64,000 bases of DNA, from positions 53,244 to 117,243 of the forward strand of contig CACYHW010000002.1 in assembly GCA_902774335.1 (NCBI GenBank), read 5' to 3'. Position numbers and translations under genes: made by a program. A model generated the notes under the pieces. That model was not told where the DNA came from. It saw only the letters and a list, made by a program, of their open reading frames with translations, and made no database searches. This DNA is from an uncultured Bacteroidales bacterium (lineage in GTDB: Bacteria > Bacteroidota > Bacteroidia > Bacteroidales > Bacteroidaceae). This document shows, piece after piece, positions 8,739 through 16,318 of the stretch (positions are counted from its first letter, which is position 1; the number at the start of each line of letters is the position of its first letter).

Positions 8739-8788
8739 CAAAAAGAGAGGTCGATTTTTTCGACCTCTCTTTTTGGATGCCCGGTGGG
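8726..8788. terminator. Terminator of tRNA-His, forming a 29-bp inverted repeat that includes the tRNA 3' end
   Basis: Arms 8726-8754 and 8760-8788 are complementary at 28 of 29 positions (only C8737/A8777 mismatched), around a TTTTT loop. The inner half (AAAAAGAGAGGTCGA / TCGACCTCTCTTTTT) is an ordinary terminator. The outer half is an inverted copy of the tRNA T-arm and acceptor 3' strand. Confidence 0.8.
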
Positions 8789-8794
8789 CTCCTT

Positions 8795-8941
8795 TTATTC
8801 CTTTACTTTCTTTTCCTGTTCTTTTTGTTCCTTGAGCTCAGCCAGATTGCGGGGACTGATGACACATTTATCGTGAAAATAGAAGTTTCTCTTGGGTTTG
8901 CCCAAGATCTTGATGTCTTTACTGAGATTCCAAAGTGACAT
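8795..8941 (-). CDS. Small basic protein, 48 residues, similar to the neighbouring 46-residue protein
   Basis: I do not recognise this gene. It would encode a soluble Lys-rich peptide beginning MSLWNLSKDIKILGKPKR, then NFYFHDKCVISPRNLAEL and a Lys/Glu-rich tail. It starts ATG at 8941, stops TAA at 8795, and ends just after the tRNA-His terminator. The product of the divergent small gene at 9044-9184 shares the (S)LWN start, the LGxK(x)R(R) F-x-F core and the charged tail. That shared pattern in two divergent frames is the main support for coding. No signal peptide or membrane segment is seen. Confidence 0.5.
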   Translation of the reverse strand: MSLWNLSKDIKILGKPKRNFYFHDKCVISPRNLAELKEQKEQEKKVKE

Positions 8942-9043
8942 ATTGAAAAGGATTAATTGGTTGTTGTTTCCAAAAATATGAATATTATTTTGATTTTCCG
9001 TATTTTATACTTTAATTTGTAGAAACCAATAATTGCTACAGCC

Positions 9044-9184
9044 ATGTTGTGGAATAAACTGTATTTTGCAAATCAGATGAGAGACCTTGGTGCAAAGAGG
9101 AGGTTCAACTTCCAACAGAAAGGTCTGGGGAACTACTACATCAAACATAATGATGATGAGAATAAAGAAACAGAGGAGAAGTAA
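9044..9184 (+). CDS. Small basic protein, 46 residues, similar to the neighbouring 48-residue protein
   Basis: I do not recognise this gene. The frame runs ATG 9044 to TAA 9184: MLWNKLYFANQMRDLGAKRR, then FNFQQKGLGNYYIKHNDDEN and KETEEK. It resembles the divergent 48-residue product in its LWN start, LGxK-basic-F-x-F core and Lys/Glu tail. A terminator hairpin overlaps its stop codon, as expected for a real transcription unit. The roughly 100-base A/T-rich gap between the two small genes would hold both promoters, though only near matches to TAnnTTTG are visible there. Confidence 0.5.
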   Translation: MLWNKLYFANQMRDLGAKRRFNFQQKGLGNYYIKHNDDENKETEEK

Positions 9185-9204
9185 TTCCCCTCTGTTTTTC
9201 TTTT
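9170..9204. terminator. Terminator after the 46-residue gene
   Basis: ACAGAGG and CCTCTGT pair, extended by GAA/TTC past one mismatch around a GTAA loop, followed by TTTTCTTTT. It also sits just beyond the stop codon of the converging K+ channel gene. Confidence 0.7.
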
Positions 9205-10069
9205 ACAGGCGCTCGCCGCAGTGTTTGCAGTAGTTGGCGTTAAGGTCTGTCTTTTCGTTGCAGCGGGGGCATCGACCATCCTTACCTTTCTTTTTGGTGG
9301 TATCTATCATGGTGGCCGATACGATACCGGTGGGTACGGCTATGATGGTGTAACCCAGGATCATGATTATTCCAGACAGGAACTTGCCCAGTGCGGTTAC
9401 AGGCGTTATATCACCGTAACCTACGGTTGTAAGTGTCACTATGGCCCAATAGATGCTGGTGGGGATGCTGGTGAATCCGGAGTTGGGAGTTCCGCTCTCC
9501 ACGATATACATTATGGTGCCCAGCATGCATACAAGCATAACCACGAACATGAAATAGACCAGTATCTTGTTAAGGCTCTTCCTGATACTTTCCAAAAGCA
9601 GAAAACCTTCATTCAGGAATGCAAACAGTTTGAGAACCCTGAAGATGCGGAACAGTCGGAAGGTTCGCATAAGGGACAGGTACCTGAGCGGCGGGAAGAA
9701 TACACTGAGCAACTGGGGCAGTGTAGCCAGCAGGTCTATGATACCGAAGAAACTGAGTACATACTCGCGCTTTACGGGCGAGCAGTAAACCCTGAGAACG
9801 TATTCTATGGCAAAGAGTATGCTCAATACATATTCAAGGACAATAATTGACGCTTTGAGAATACCAGCCCCGTTCAACTCCAGATGGATGAGTGCCTGGA
9901 ATGAAAAGTCGTCAACTTTTACAACACTCTCCAATGATGCCATTACAATGCATAGTGCAATGGCAATCATTATGGTTATGTCAACGGGCTTTGATAACGG
10001 ATCAGTTCCTTCAAACAGTATCCTGTGAAGCCTCTCTTTGTCTTTGATTATGGATATGAGCTTTTTCAT
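9203..10069 (-). CDS. Voltage-gated potassium channel-type protein with C-terminal zinc ribbon
   Basis: Inner-membrane ion channel of 288 residues. It has six predicted membrane helices: S1-S3 at about 30-115, an S4-like helix with regularly spaced arginines (MRTFRLFRIFRVLKLF) near 135-155, then S5, pore and S6. The selectivity filter TTVGYGD marks it as K+ selective. The last 25 residues hold two cysteine pairs, CPRCNE and YCKHCGERL, a zinc-ribbon signature. The start codon overlaps the stop of the upstream GH9 gene (ATGA), so the two may be co-transcribed. Ion selectivity is well supported; gating by voltage is inferred from S4. Confidence 0.92.
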   Translation of the reverse strand: MKKLISIIKDKERLHRILFEGTDPLSKPVDITIMIAIALCIVMASLESVVKVDDFSFQALIHLELNGAGILKASIIVLEYVLSILFAIEYVLRVYCSPVKREYVLSFFGIIDLLATLPQLLSVFFPPLRYLSLMRTFRLFRIFRVLKLFAFLNEGFLLLESIRKSLNKILVYFMFVVMLVCMLGTIMYIVESGTPNSGFTSIPTSIYWAIVTLTTVGYGDITPVTALGKFLSGIIMILGYTIIAVPTGIVSATMIDTTKKKGKDGRCPRCNEKTDLNANYCKHCGERL

Positions 10070-12156
10070 TTATACGGATCTTTTGTGCCGGGTTTCCAAG
10101 TGCATCCGTTAGCCAGGATGGGGTAGACTACCGACGGGAAGCAGAGGCTCTGGTAAATGGTATACTCGTTGTTCTGATAGTTGTCCAGGATATCTATGTA
10201 AGCACGCTCGCGGGGAGTGGTGTTACGGCTGATAACCGGATAGCTGGGATAGTTGCGTACGTAGTTGCCGGCACCGAATACCAGGATGCCCGGACGCGGA
10301 CCCCAACCCTGCTCAATGGTGTATGCGCTCTCGCGGTCATGCGGCCAGTGAACCTGGTTGAATCCCAGGGTGGTCATGTAGCACTTGCCAAGCGGGTTCA
10401 GGCCAAGTGCGTAGTCCATCATCTGGCTTACTACGTCTATATACTCCTGTTTGCCGGTAAGCTTCCACATCAGAACGATGGGGAATGTGTACTGACCCTG
10501 AGCCACGTTACTGCCCCACCAGCTTACGTTCATGGGCACACCGTTGGGGTAGGCGTTCTCGGCGAATGCAGCCATCTGCTTGTCAACGGTAGCCTGCATG
10601 ATATCCTTGAATGCCTTGACGGTGGCGGGATCGGTTTTGCTGGCCGGTGCCAGTATGTAGCTGTAGAAGTATGAGGTAAGCCAGCCGCGCTCGGCAAAGA
10701 TCTCGGAGCCCTGGTTGTAGGTGGTGAGCATCTGTTCGGCATCCTTGGCGTGGGTCTTGATGTATTCGTGGCACTCGGCATTGCCGGTCAACAGGTACTT
10801 CTCAACGTTGTAGTACATCTGGAATGAGGCAGGCATCTCGCGGTTACGCTCGCCGTATACGCGGACCGATGCGCTGTGGGCCAGTTCGGCACGATTGGCA
10901 TACTCCTTGCTCTTGGCCTCATCGTACGGCTTGATTATGCGGGCAAAATGGTAGAACAGGCCCGATGCCCATGCCGATGTACGCGGGTCGAGAGTCTCGG
11001 AACCGAACAGATGGTCCTCGAAGTCATAGGTTGTAAAGGGTGAGTATCCGTTGGTCTCGGTACCCCATGGAATCTGTCCGTCCTCCTCCTGGAAGTACTT
11101 CCAGAACATGGTGCCCCATTCGGCCTCGTCAAGGATATCGGGTATTCCGTTGCCCTTGCCAAGTATGTTGAACTGCTCGTCAAACTTGTCGGGGATATTG
11201 AACTGATCGTCGGTAAAGAGCTCGGGGAATGCCTCGAATGTGGTGAGCAGGGTGCTGGGCACGTCCATGTGGTAGGTGCGTCGGTCGGCATCGCCGGCAT
11301 CGTGGTAGCCTCCCCATGCCTGGATGGTGGGCTCGTCGCCTTTGACAACCAGACGGGCCTCGGCAATACGGTCGTAGGTCTGGTAGATGGTCTCGTGGCA
11401 GCGCTTGGTGCGATAGCTGAAATCAGAGTAGGGCTCTATAATCTGGATTCCGCAGCGCTGGTTAAAGAGTGAGCGGAAACTGATGTATGAGAGCTTCTGT
11501 GAGAACTGGCCGCCTACGCCGAAGGGGTAGGATGAGCCGTAACCGTCAACTACAATCTTATAGGGGCCGCCCTCAGGAACCTGTGACAGGTCTATGCGGT
11601 ATACAAAGTCGCCCGATGAGCGGTCTTCGCCAATCTCGGTGAGCTGACCTGAGCATACCTTCTTGCCAATCTTGGATTTCTTGAACTGATATACGGTATA
11701 GGTGGGCAGGGCGCCTTCGATCTTGCGTACGCCGCCGTCGCCCAGATAGATGGCAAAGTTGGCAAAACGCTTGGTTGACAGGGCACTGTATGCTACCTGA
11801 TTGGTCTTGATAGCCTCGCAGTATATCTTCTTGGGATCGAACTTGAAGCTGTAGGAACCATAGGGAGTTTCGATGCTGTACTTCTGGCCGCTCTTGAGGG
11901 TGGGGACGGTCAGATAGACAAAGTGGTCGCACTTATCGGCGGCAGCGGCTACACGGTTCAGGCCCAGGACCTGGGTGCCGTTAACCTTCCACTGTGCGGG
12001 ATCTGAGATATCGACCTCGTTTACATCAAGGGTGTCGCTGATAAAGAAGAGTTCGATAACGTTGTCGGATGCTGTGCGGATCTCTTGGAATGTCAGTTTG
12101 GCACTGGCTGTAAATGACAGCGTAAGGACTAGTAATGTAGTTAGTAACGGTTTCAT
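10066..12156 (-). CDS. GH9 family glycoside hydrolase (endoglucanase-type), secreted
   Basis: Predicted secreted enzyme of about 696 residues acting on beta-glucans such as cellulose, mixed-linkage glucan or xyloglucan. MKPLLTTLLVLTLSFTASA is a Sec signal peptide without a lipobox. Residues about 20-210 form Ig-like N-terminal modules of the CelD_N kind (KTNQVAYSALSTKRFA). The catalytic (alpha/alpha)6 domain from about 215 shows WGGYHDAGDADRR with the catalytic-base aspartates, GNGIPDILDEAEWG, the substrate-binding GFNQVHWPHDR and a C-terminal DNYQNNEYTIYQS with the acid Glu. The frame is open upstream to 12357, but that part is repeat-derived; 12156 follows a -7 element. The exact substrate is not determined. 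Confidence 0.92.
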   Translation of the reverse strand: MKPLLTTLLVLTLSFTASAKLTFQEIRTASDNVIELFFISDTLDVNEVDISDPAQWKVNGTQVLGLNRVAAAADKCDHFVYLTVPTLKSGQKYSIETPYGSYSFKFDPKKIYCEAIKTNQVAYSALSTKRFANFAIYLGDGGVRKIEGALPTYTVYQFKKSKIGKKVCSGQLTEIGEDRSSGDFVYRIDLSQVPEGGPYKIVVDGYGSSYPFGVGGQFSQKLSYISFRSLFNQRCGIQIIEPYSDFSYRTKRCHETIYQTYDRIAEARLVVKGDEPTIQAWGGYHDAGDADRRTYHMDVPSTLLTTFEAFPELFTDDQFNIPDKFDEQFNILGKGNGIPDILDEAEWGTMFWKYFQEEDGQIPWGTETNGYSPFTTYDFEDHLFGSETLDPRTSAWASGLFYHFARIIKPYDEAKSKEYANRAELAHSASVRVYGERNREMPASFQMYYNVEKYLLTGNAECHEYIKTHAKDAEQMLTTYNQGSEIFAERGWLTSYFYSYILAPASKTDPATVKAFKDIMQATVDKQMAAFAENAYPNGVPMNVSWWGSNVAQGQYTFPIVLMWKLTGKQEYIDVVSQMMDYALGLNPLGKCYMTTLGFNQVHWPHDRESAYTIEQGWGPRPGILVFGAGNYVRNYPSYPVISRNTTPRERAYIDILDNYQNNEYTIYQSLCFPSVVYPILANGCTWKPGTKDPYK

Positions 12157-12179
12157 AATATAAAGTAGGTTGTTTTTGG

Positions 12180-12187
12180 CAAAGGTA
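12180..12187 (-). promoter_or_regulatory. -7 promoter element for the GH9 gene
   Basis: TACCTTTG on the minus strand matches TAnnTTTG, 24 bases before the ATG at 12156. Its upstream region is occupied by the AATTGAGA repeat. Confidence 0.55.
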
Positions 12188-12195
12188 ATATAATT

Positions 12196-12303
12196 GGGAA
12201 TTGAAAATTGAGAATTGAGAATTAAAACGAAGTACCTGCGTGAGTTTTTTAGCGTAAGCGTCTGAATCTCAATTCTCAATTCTCCATTCTCAATTCTCAA
12301 TGG
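12196..12303. repeat. A/T-rich inverted repeat built of AATTGAGA units
   Basis: The left arm (12196-12223) is a run of AATTGAGA/AATTGAAA units, and the right arm (about 12269-12300) is its imperfect reverse complement. They flank about 45 bases (12224-12268) with no recognisable gene. The right arm supplies the last codons and TGA stop of the CapA-like gene. Confidence 0.7.
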
Positions 12304-13249
12304 GAATGACCCTGAACAAAGGACGTTCAGTGTAGTTAGGGTGGATGTCGTAACCAATCATCCTGGCGCCGGATATGCTTTTCTGCAGATAGAGAGTCAC
12401 CGCCAAGCCATGGTCGGTGCGCGGCGCAGTCATGTTGGATATGTAGTTGCCCAGTGACCAGACCGTCAGATGGCTGTCGGAATAGTATCTGTGCGGCTGT
12501 GTTCGTACGGGCTGCACTACATGAGGATGACCGCCTATGATATGGTCCACGCCGATGCTGTAGAGCCACTGCTCGGTCCTGACCTGGTCGGTGTTGGGAA
12601 GTGTCCGGTACTCTATGCCCCAGTGCATGCATGCTATGATGCAGTCGGCCTTGAGCTGGCGGGCGCGAATGACATCGGCCTTGATCTGTGCTGTGTCGAT
12701 GTAGTTGACTATGCAGGGGGCGGCCACCGGTATGCCGTTGGTGTCGTAGGTGTAGTTGAGCAGTGCAATGCGCATGGAGCCGCGCTCTATTATATAAGGA
12801 TAGAGCGAGTCGCGCTCGGCCCGGTTGTGGTAGGTTCCCAGGTGCTTTATTCCAAGACTGTCCAGAACATCCAGAGTACGTACAAGCCCTTTTGAACGGC
12901 GGTCCAGGCAGTGGTTGTTGGCTGTCAGGAATATCTCAAAGCCGGCGTCGCGGATGGCCTGAGCGTATTCATCAGGCGAGCAGAACTGAGGGTAGCCGGT
13001 GTAGGGGGCTCCGCCCAGCGTGGTCTCAAAGTTGCAGACAGCAATATCGGCTGCCTCAATCTGGGGTTTGACCAGAGTGAAACAGCCGCTGTAGTTGTAT
13101 GTGCCGTCGGGTTGCAGCGCCGCGTCAAGCTGGGCCTGATGCTGCATCATATCTCCTGCAAAGTAGAGGGAGATACTGTCAGGGGTTTGGGCCGATGCTC
13201 CTAGCGTGCATACCAGCCATATCCCGGTGAATATGGCAGACCTGGTCAC
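12290..13249 (-). CDS. CapA family protein (poly-gamma-glutamate synthesis-like, metallophosphatase fold)
   Basis: Secreted protein of 319 residues with an N-terminal signal peptide (GIWLVCTLGASAQ). Motifs follow the CapA/PGA_cap family in order: LYFAGDMM near 28, AVCNFETTLGG near 70, LTANNHCLDRR near 110, CMHWGIEY near 208 and GGHPHVVQP near 240, which together form a probable metal site. CapA is part of a polyglutamate capsule machine in Bacillus, but no capB/capC genes are nearby, so a capsule role is not supported. The start codon is GTG, three bases after the folD stop. Its final codons and stop read into the AATTGAGA repeat. Confidence 0.85.
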   Translation of the reverse strand: MTRSAIFTGIWLVCTLGASAQTPDSISLYFAGDMMQHQAQLDAALQPDGTYNYSGCFTLVKPQIEAADIAVCNFETTLGGAPYTGYPQFCSPDEYAQAIRDAGFEIFLTANNHCLDRRSKGLVRTLDVLDSLGIKHLGTYHNRAERDSLYPYIIERGSMRIALLNYTYDTNGIPVAAPCIVNYIDTAQIKADVIRARQLKADCIIACMHWGIEYRTLPNTDQVRTEQWLYSIGVDHIIGGHPHVVQPVRTQPHRYYSDSHLTVWSLGNYISNMTAPRTDHGLAVTLYLQKSISGARMIGYDIHPNYTERPLFRVIPIEN

Positions 13250-13252
13250 GGT

Positions 13253-14134
13253 TTATTCGTAGATGCACTTCTGACCTGCAAGCAGGGTGTTCTTCATAAG
13301 CGAGCAGATGGTCATGGGACCTACGCCGCCCGGAACGGGAGTGATAAAGCTGCACTTGGGGGCAACCTCGTCAAACTGAACGTCACCGCACAGACGGAAT
13401 CCGCTCTTCTTGGTGGCGTCGGGAACGCGTGTGGTGCCTACGTCGATGATTACGGCACCCTCCTTGACCATATCGGCCTTAACAAAGCCGGGCTGGCCAA
13501 GTGCTGCTACTATGATGTCGGCCTGGAGGCACTCCTCCTTGATGTTGGCGGTGTGGCTGTGGCATACGGTTACGGTGCAGTCGCCGGGATTGGACTTCTG
13601 CATCAGAAGGCTGGCCATGGGCTTGCCTACAATGTTGCTGCGGCCCAGTACGACGGCTTTCTTGCCGCGGGTCTCGATGTTGTAACGCTTAAGCAGCTCC
13701 ATGATACCGTTGGGTGTTGCCGAAATAAAGCAAGGCAGACCGATGCTCATGCGGCCTACGTTGATGGGATGGAATCCGTCCACATCCTTGCGGTAGTCGA
13801 TGGCCTCGATTACGTGCTGCTCGTTGATATGCTTGGGAAGGGGGAGCTGAACGATGAATCCGTCTACGTCGGGATCGTTGTTGAGCTCGGCAACCTTGGC
13901 CAGGAGCACATCCTCGGTGATGTCGCTCTCGAATCTGATCAGGGTTGATTTGAATCCGCATACCTCGCAGGCCTTTACCTTGGCTGCAACATATGTCTCG
14001 GAACCACCGTCATGGCCTACCAGAATGGCGGCCAGATGGGGGCGTTTTTCACCTCTCTCTACCATTGCGGCCACCTGGGCTGCAATCTCCTGTTTTACCT
14101 GTTCGGCTACTGCCTTTCCGTCAATTAAAGTCAT
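13253..14134 (-). CDS. folD: Bifunctional methylenetetrahydrofolate dehydrogenase/cyclohydrolase
   Basis: Cytosolic FolD of 293 residues, interconverting methylene-, methenyl- and formyl-tetrahydrofolate in one-carbon metabolism. Diagnostic segments are [12 protein letters not shown] with the catalytic lysine, [23 protein letters not shown], the nucleotide-binding [11 protein letters not shown] and the C-terminal [10 protein letters not shown]. Length matches the family. It lies 12 bases after ffh and 3 bases before the CapA-like gene, suggesting one transcript. Confidence 0.97.
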   Translation of the reverse strand: MTLIDGKAVAEQVKQEIAAQVAAMVERGEKRPHLAAILVGHDGGSETYVAAKVKACEVCGFKSTLIRFESDITEDVLLAKVAELNNDPDVDGFIVQLPLPKHINEQHVIEAIDYRKDVDGFHPINVGRMSIGLPCFISATPNGIMELLKRYNIETRGKKAVVLGRSNIVGKPMASLLMQKSNPGDCTVTVCHSHTANIKEECLQADIIVAALGQPGFVKADMVKEGAVIIDVGTTRVPDATKKSGFRLCGDVQFDEVAPKCSFITPVPGGVGPMTICSLMKNTLLAGQKCIYE

Positions 14135-14146
14135 AGTATCGTGTTT

Positions 14147-15475
14147 TTATCTTCTCATCATTGAACCAAGATTGGGAAGCTTGGCGCCGGCCACGTTCTT
14201 CATCATCTTGCGGGTCTGCTCAAACTGCTTGAGCATGCGGTTCACCTCGGTAAGGGGAACACCGCTGCCCTTGGCAATACGGTTCTTGCGTGACTGGCTC
14301 TTGTCCAGAAGCTCGGGGTTGCTGCGCTCCTGTGGGGTCATGGAGTAAATCATGGCCTCAATGCCCTTGAATGCGTCATCGCTTATGTCAATGTCCTTGA
14401 TGGCCTTGCCCACACCGGGAATCATGCCCATCAGGTCCTTTACGTTACCCATCTTCTTGATCTGGCCTATCTGCTCCAGGAAGTCGTTGAAGTCGAACTT
14501 TCCCTTGCCCATCTTCTTCTGGAGGCGCTTGGCCTGCTCGGCGTCGAACTGCTCCTGCGCACGTTCCACGAACGACACGATATCGCCCATGCCCAGAATG
14601 CGGTCGGCCATGCGGTCGGGGTGGAATACGTCGAATGCATCCATTTTCTCGCCGGTTCCCACAAACTTGATGGGTTTGTCAACTACGGTGCGTATGGAAA
14701 GGGCGGCACCGCCGCGGGTATCGCCGTCAAGTTTTGTCAGGATTACACCGCTAAAGTCCAGACGCTCGTTGAACTCACGGGCGGTGTTCACGGCATCCTG
14801 ACCGGTCATGGAGTCTACTACAAAGAGTATCTCGTTGGGAGTTACAGCCTCCTTTATGGCGGTTATCTCCTGCATCATCATCTCGTCGATGGCCAGACGG
14901 CCGGCGGTATCGATGATGACCACGTCATAACCTTTGGCGCGAGCCTCCTTTATGGCGTTCTGTGCTATCTCAACGGGCTTGTTGTTTCCCTCCTCGGTGT
15001 AGACTGTAACACCTATCTGCTCGCCCAGAACCTTGAGCTGGTCGATAGCTGCGGGACGGTAAACGTCGCAGGCAGCAAGCAGGGGCTTCTTGGCGCGCTT
15101 GGTCTTGAGCAGGTTGGCCAGCTTGGCGCTGAATGTGGTCTTACCGGAACCCTGTAGACCGGCCATCAGGATGACTGCGGGATGTCCCTTTACGTCAATG
15201 TCCACTGCCTGGCCGCCCATCAGGGTTGCCAGTTCGTCGTGCACCACCTTGACCATGAGCTGGCCGGGACGCAGCGATGTGAGCACGTTCATACCCAGGG
15301 CCTTCTCCTTTACGGTGTCGGTGAACTGCTTGGCAACCTTGTAGTTTACATCGGCATCAAGCAGGGCCTTGCGTACGTCCTTGAGGGTTTCGGCAACGTT
15401 GACTTCGGTGATTTTACCTTCACCTTTCAGTATCTTGAGTGACCTTTCGAGTCTTTCTGACAGATTTTCAAACAT
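14147..15475 (-). CDS. ffh: Signal recognition particle protein Ffh (SRP54)
   Basis: GTPase of about 442 residues that binds SRP RNA and signal peptides and delivers ribosomes to FtsY at the inner membrane. It has an N domain (1-85), a G domain with GLQGSGKTTFSAKLA (G1), DVYRPAAIDQL, DTAGRLAIDEMM (G3) and TKLDGDTRGGAAL (G4), and an M domain from about 300 rich in methionine (KKMGNVKDLMGMIPGVGKA, QTRKMMKNVAG). The start MFENLSERLER at 15475 is the conserved one; a longer frame to 15541 crosses the promoter. Confidence 0.97.
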   Translation of the reverse strand: MFENLSERLERSLKILKGEGKITEVNVAETLKDVRKALLDADVNYKVAKQFTDTVKEKALGMNVLTSLRPGQLMVKVVHDELATLMGGQAVDIDVKGHPAVILMAGLQGSGKTTFSAKLANLLKTKRAKKPLLAACDVYRPAAIDQLKVLGEQIGVTVYTEEGNNKPVEIAQNAIKEARAKGYDVVIIDTAGRLAIDEMMMQEITAIKEAVTPNEILFVVDSMTGQDAVNTAREFNERLDFSGVILTKLDGDTRGGAALSIRTVVDKPIKFVGTGEKMDAFDVFHPDRMADRILGMGDIVSFVERAQEQFDAEQAKRLQKKMGKGKFDFNDFLEQIGQIKKMGNVKDLMGMIPGVGKAIKDIDISDDAFKGIEAMIYSMTPQERSNPELLDKSQSRKNRIAKGSGVPLTEVNRMLKQFEQTRKMMKNVAGAKLPNLGSMMRR

Positions 15476-15505
15476 TCCTTTTGTCGGGATTAAATTTTCA
15501 GTTTG

Positions 15506-15513
15506 CAAAATTA
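15506..15513 (-). promoter_or_regulatory. -7 promoter element for ffh-folD
   Basis: TAATTTTG on the minus strand matches TAnnTTTG and lies about 30 bases before the ffh start. Confidence 0.55.
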
Positions 15514-15550
15514 GTAAAAAAACGCTTTCTTTGCGCATCAATAGTCTACT

Positions 15551-16318
15551 ATGTCATTCAGTTCCTTTTCCGTATTCCAATGGAAAAAACCTGTTGTCAT
15601 ACTGCTGCTTCTGACCGGAGCGGCCCAACTGACCAAGGCTCAGGGGTTCTCAGCTGCCCTTGAACGCGTGGATCAGCCCTGGTATGCAGGTGTGAGCGCA
15701 GGATCTTCCTTTGGACAAGCCACATTCCGCAGCGTAACCGAACACCAGTTTCACATGGGTGCTCAGGGCGGTTTTTTGGGTGGTTATCGCATGAATCGTC
15801 TCATATCATTTGAGGCAGGTCTTCAATTCGGTCGTCAGACACAGACAGCCCTTGACTGCTGTCCCTATTGGCTGTCAGAGTCAGGTGAACGTTACATCGC
15901 ACCTGTTTACGGGATGAACGGTTGGGCTTACCGTGACCTCAGAACCAGAACAGGGTGGGGCAAGCTTTTGCTCCAGGCTAATTTTGATGCCATCAGTCTG
16001 TTTAAAGGTCCGGATTGCAAATGGTCGGCCAGTCTGTCACCTCAAATATCGGTGGTGACAACACGAACACTGTTTCTCACTCCCGGTGATGACATACGTC
16101 ATGACCGTCAGTGGCATATGGGTCTGGGCGGTCAGGCATCGGTCGGCTATGAGTTCAAAGAAGGTATTGTGGCGACTGCCTACACAGGCATAACCTGCCT
16201 TACCGGCCAGCGTTTTGACAATATCCCCGAGCATTGTCACAAGAGTAACCTTATTTATGATGCCGGAGTAAAACTGACTATCCGATGGGATATACTTTGT
16301 AAAGGACTGAGGCTATGA
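15551..16318 (+). CDS. Predicted outer-membrane beta-barrel protein
   Basis: Protein of 255 residues with a signal peptide ending near residue 31 (LLLLTGAAQLTKAQG), then alternating amphipathic strands rich in Gly and aromatic residues (WYAGVSAGSSFGQATF, FEAGLQFGRQTQTAL, HMGLGGQASVGYEF) and an aromatic near-terminal strand, as expected for an outer-membrane barrel. I do not recognise a specific family. It overlaps the next gene by four bases (ATGA), so the pair is translationally coupled; it could be an anchor or export partner for that lipoprotein (inference). A near-consensus TTTCTTTG lies upstream, opposite the ffh promoter. Confidence 0.65.
   Translation: MSFSSFSVFQWKKPVVILLLLTGAAQLTKAQGFSAALERVDQPWYAGVSAGSSFGQATFRSVTEHQFHMGAQGGFLGGYRMNRLISFEAGLQFGRQTQTALDCCPYWLSESGERYIAPVYGMNGWAYRDLRTRTGWGKLLLQANFDAISLFKGPDCKWSASLSPQISVVTTRTLFLTPGDDIRHDRQWHMGLGGQASVGYEFKEGIVATAYTGITCLTGQRFDNIPEHCHKSNLIYDAGVKLTIRWDILCKGLRL

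Noticed and set aside
8593-8938. Two overlapping frames of about 80 residues on the plus strand
   Set aside because: They run through tRNA-His and its terminator.
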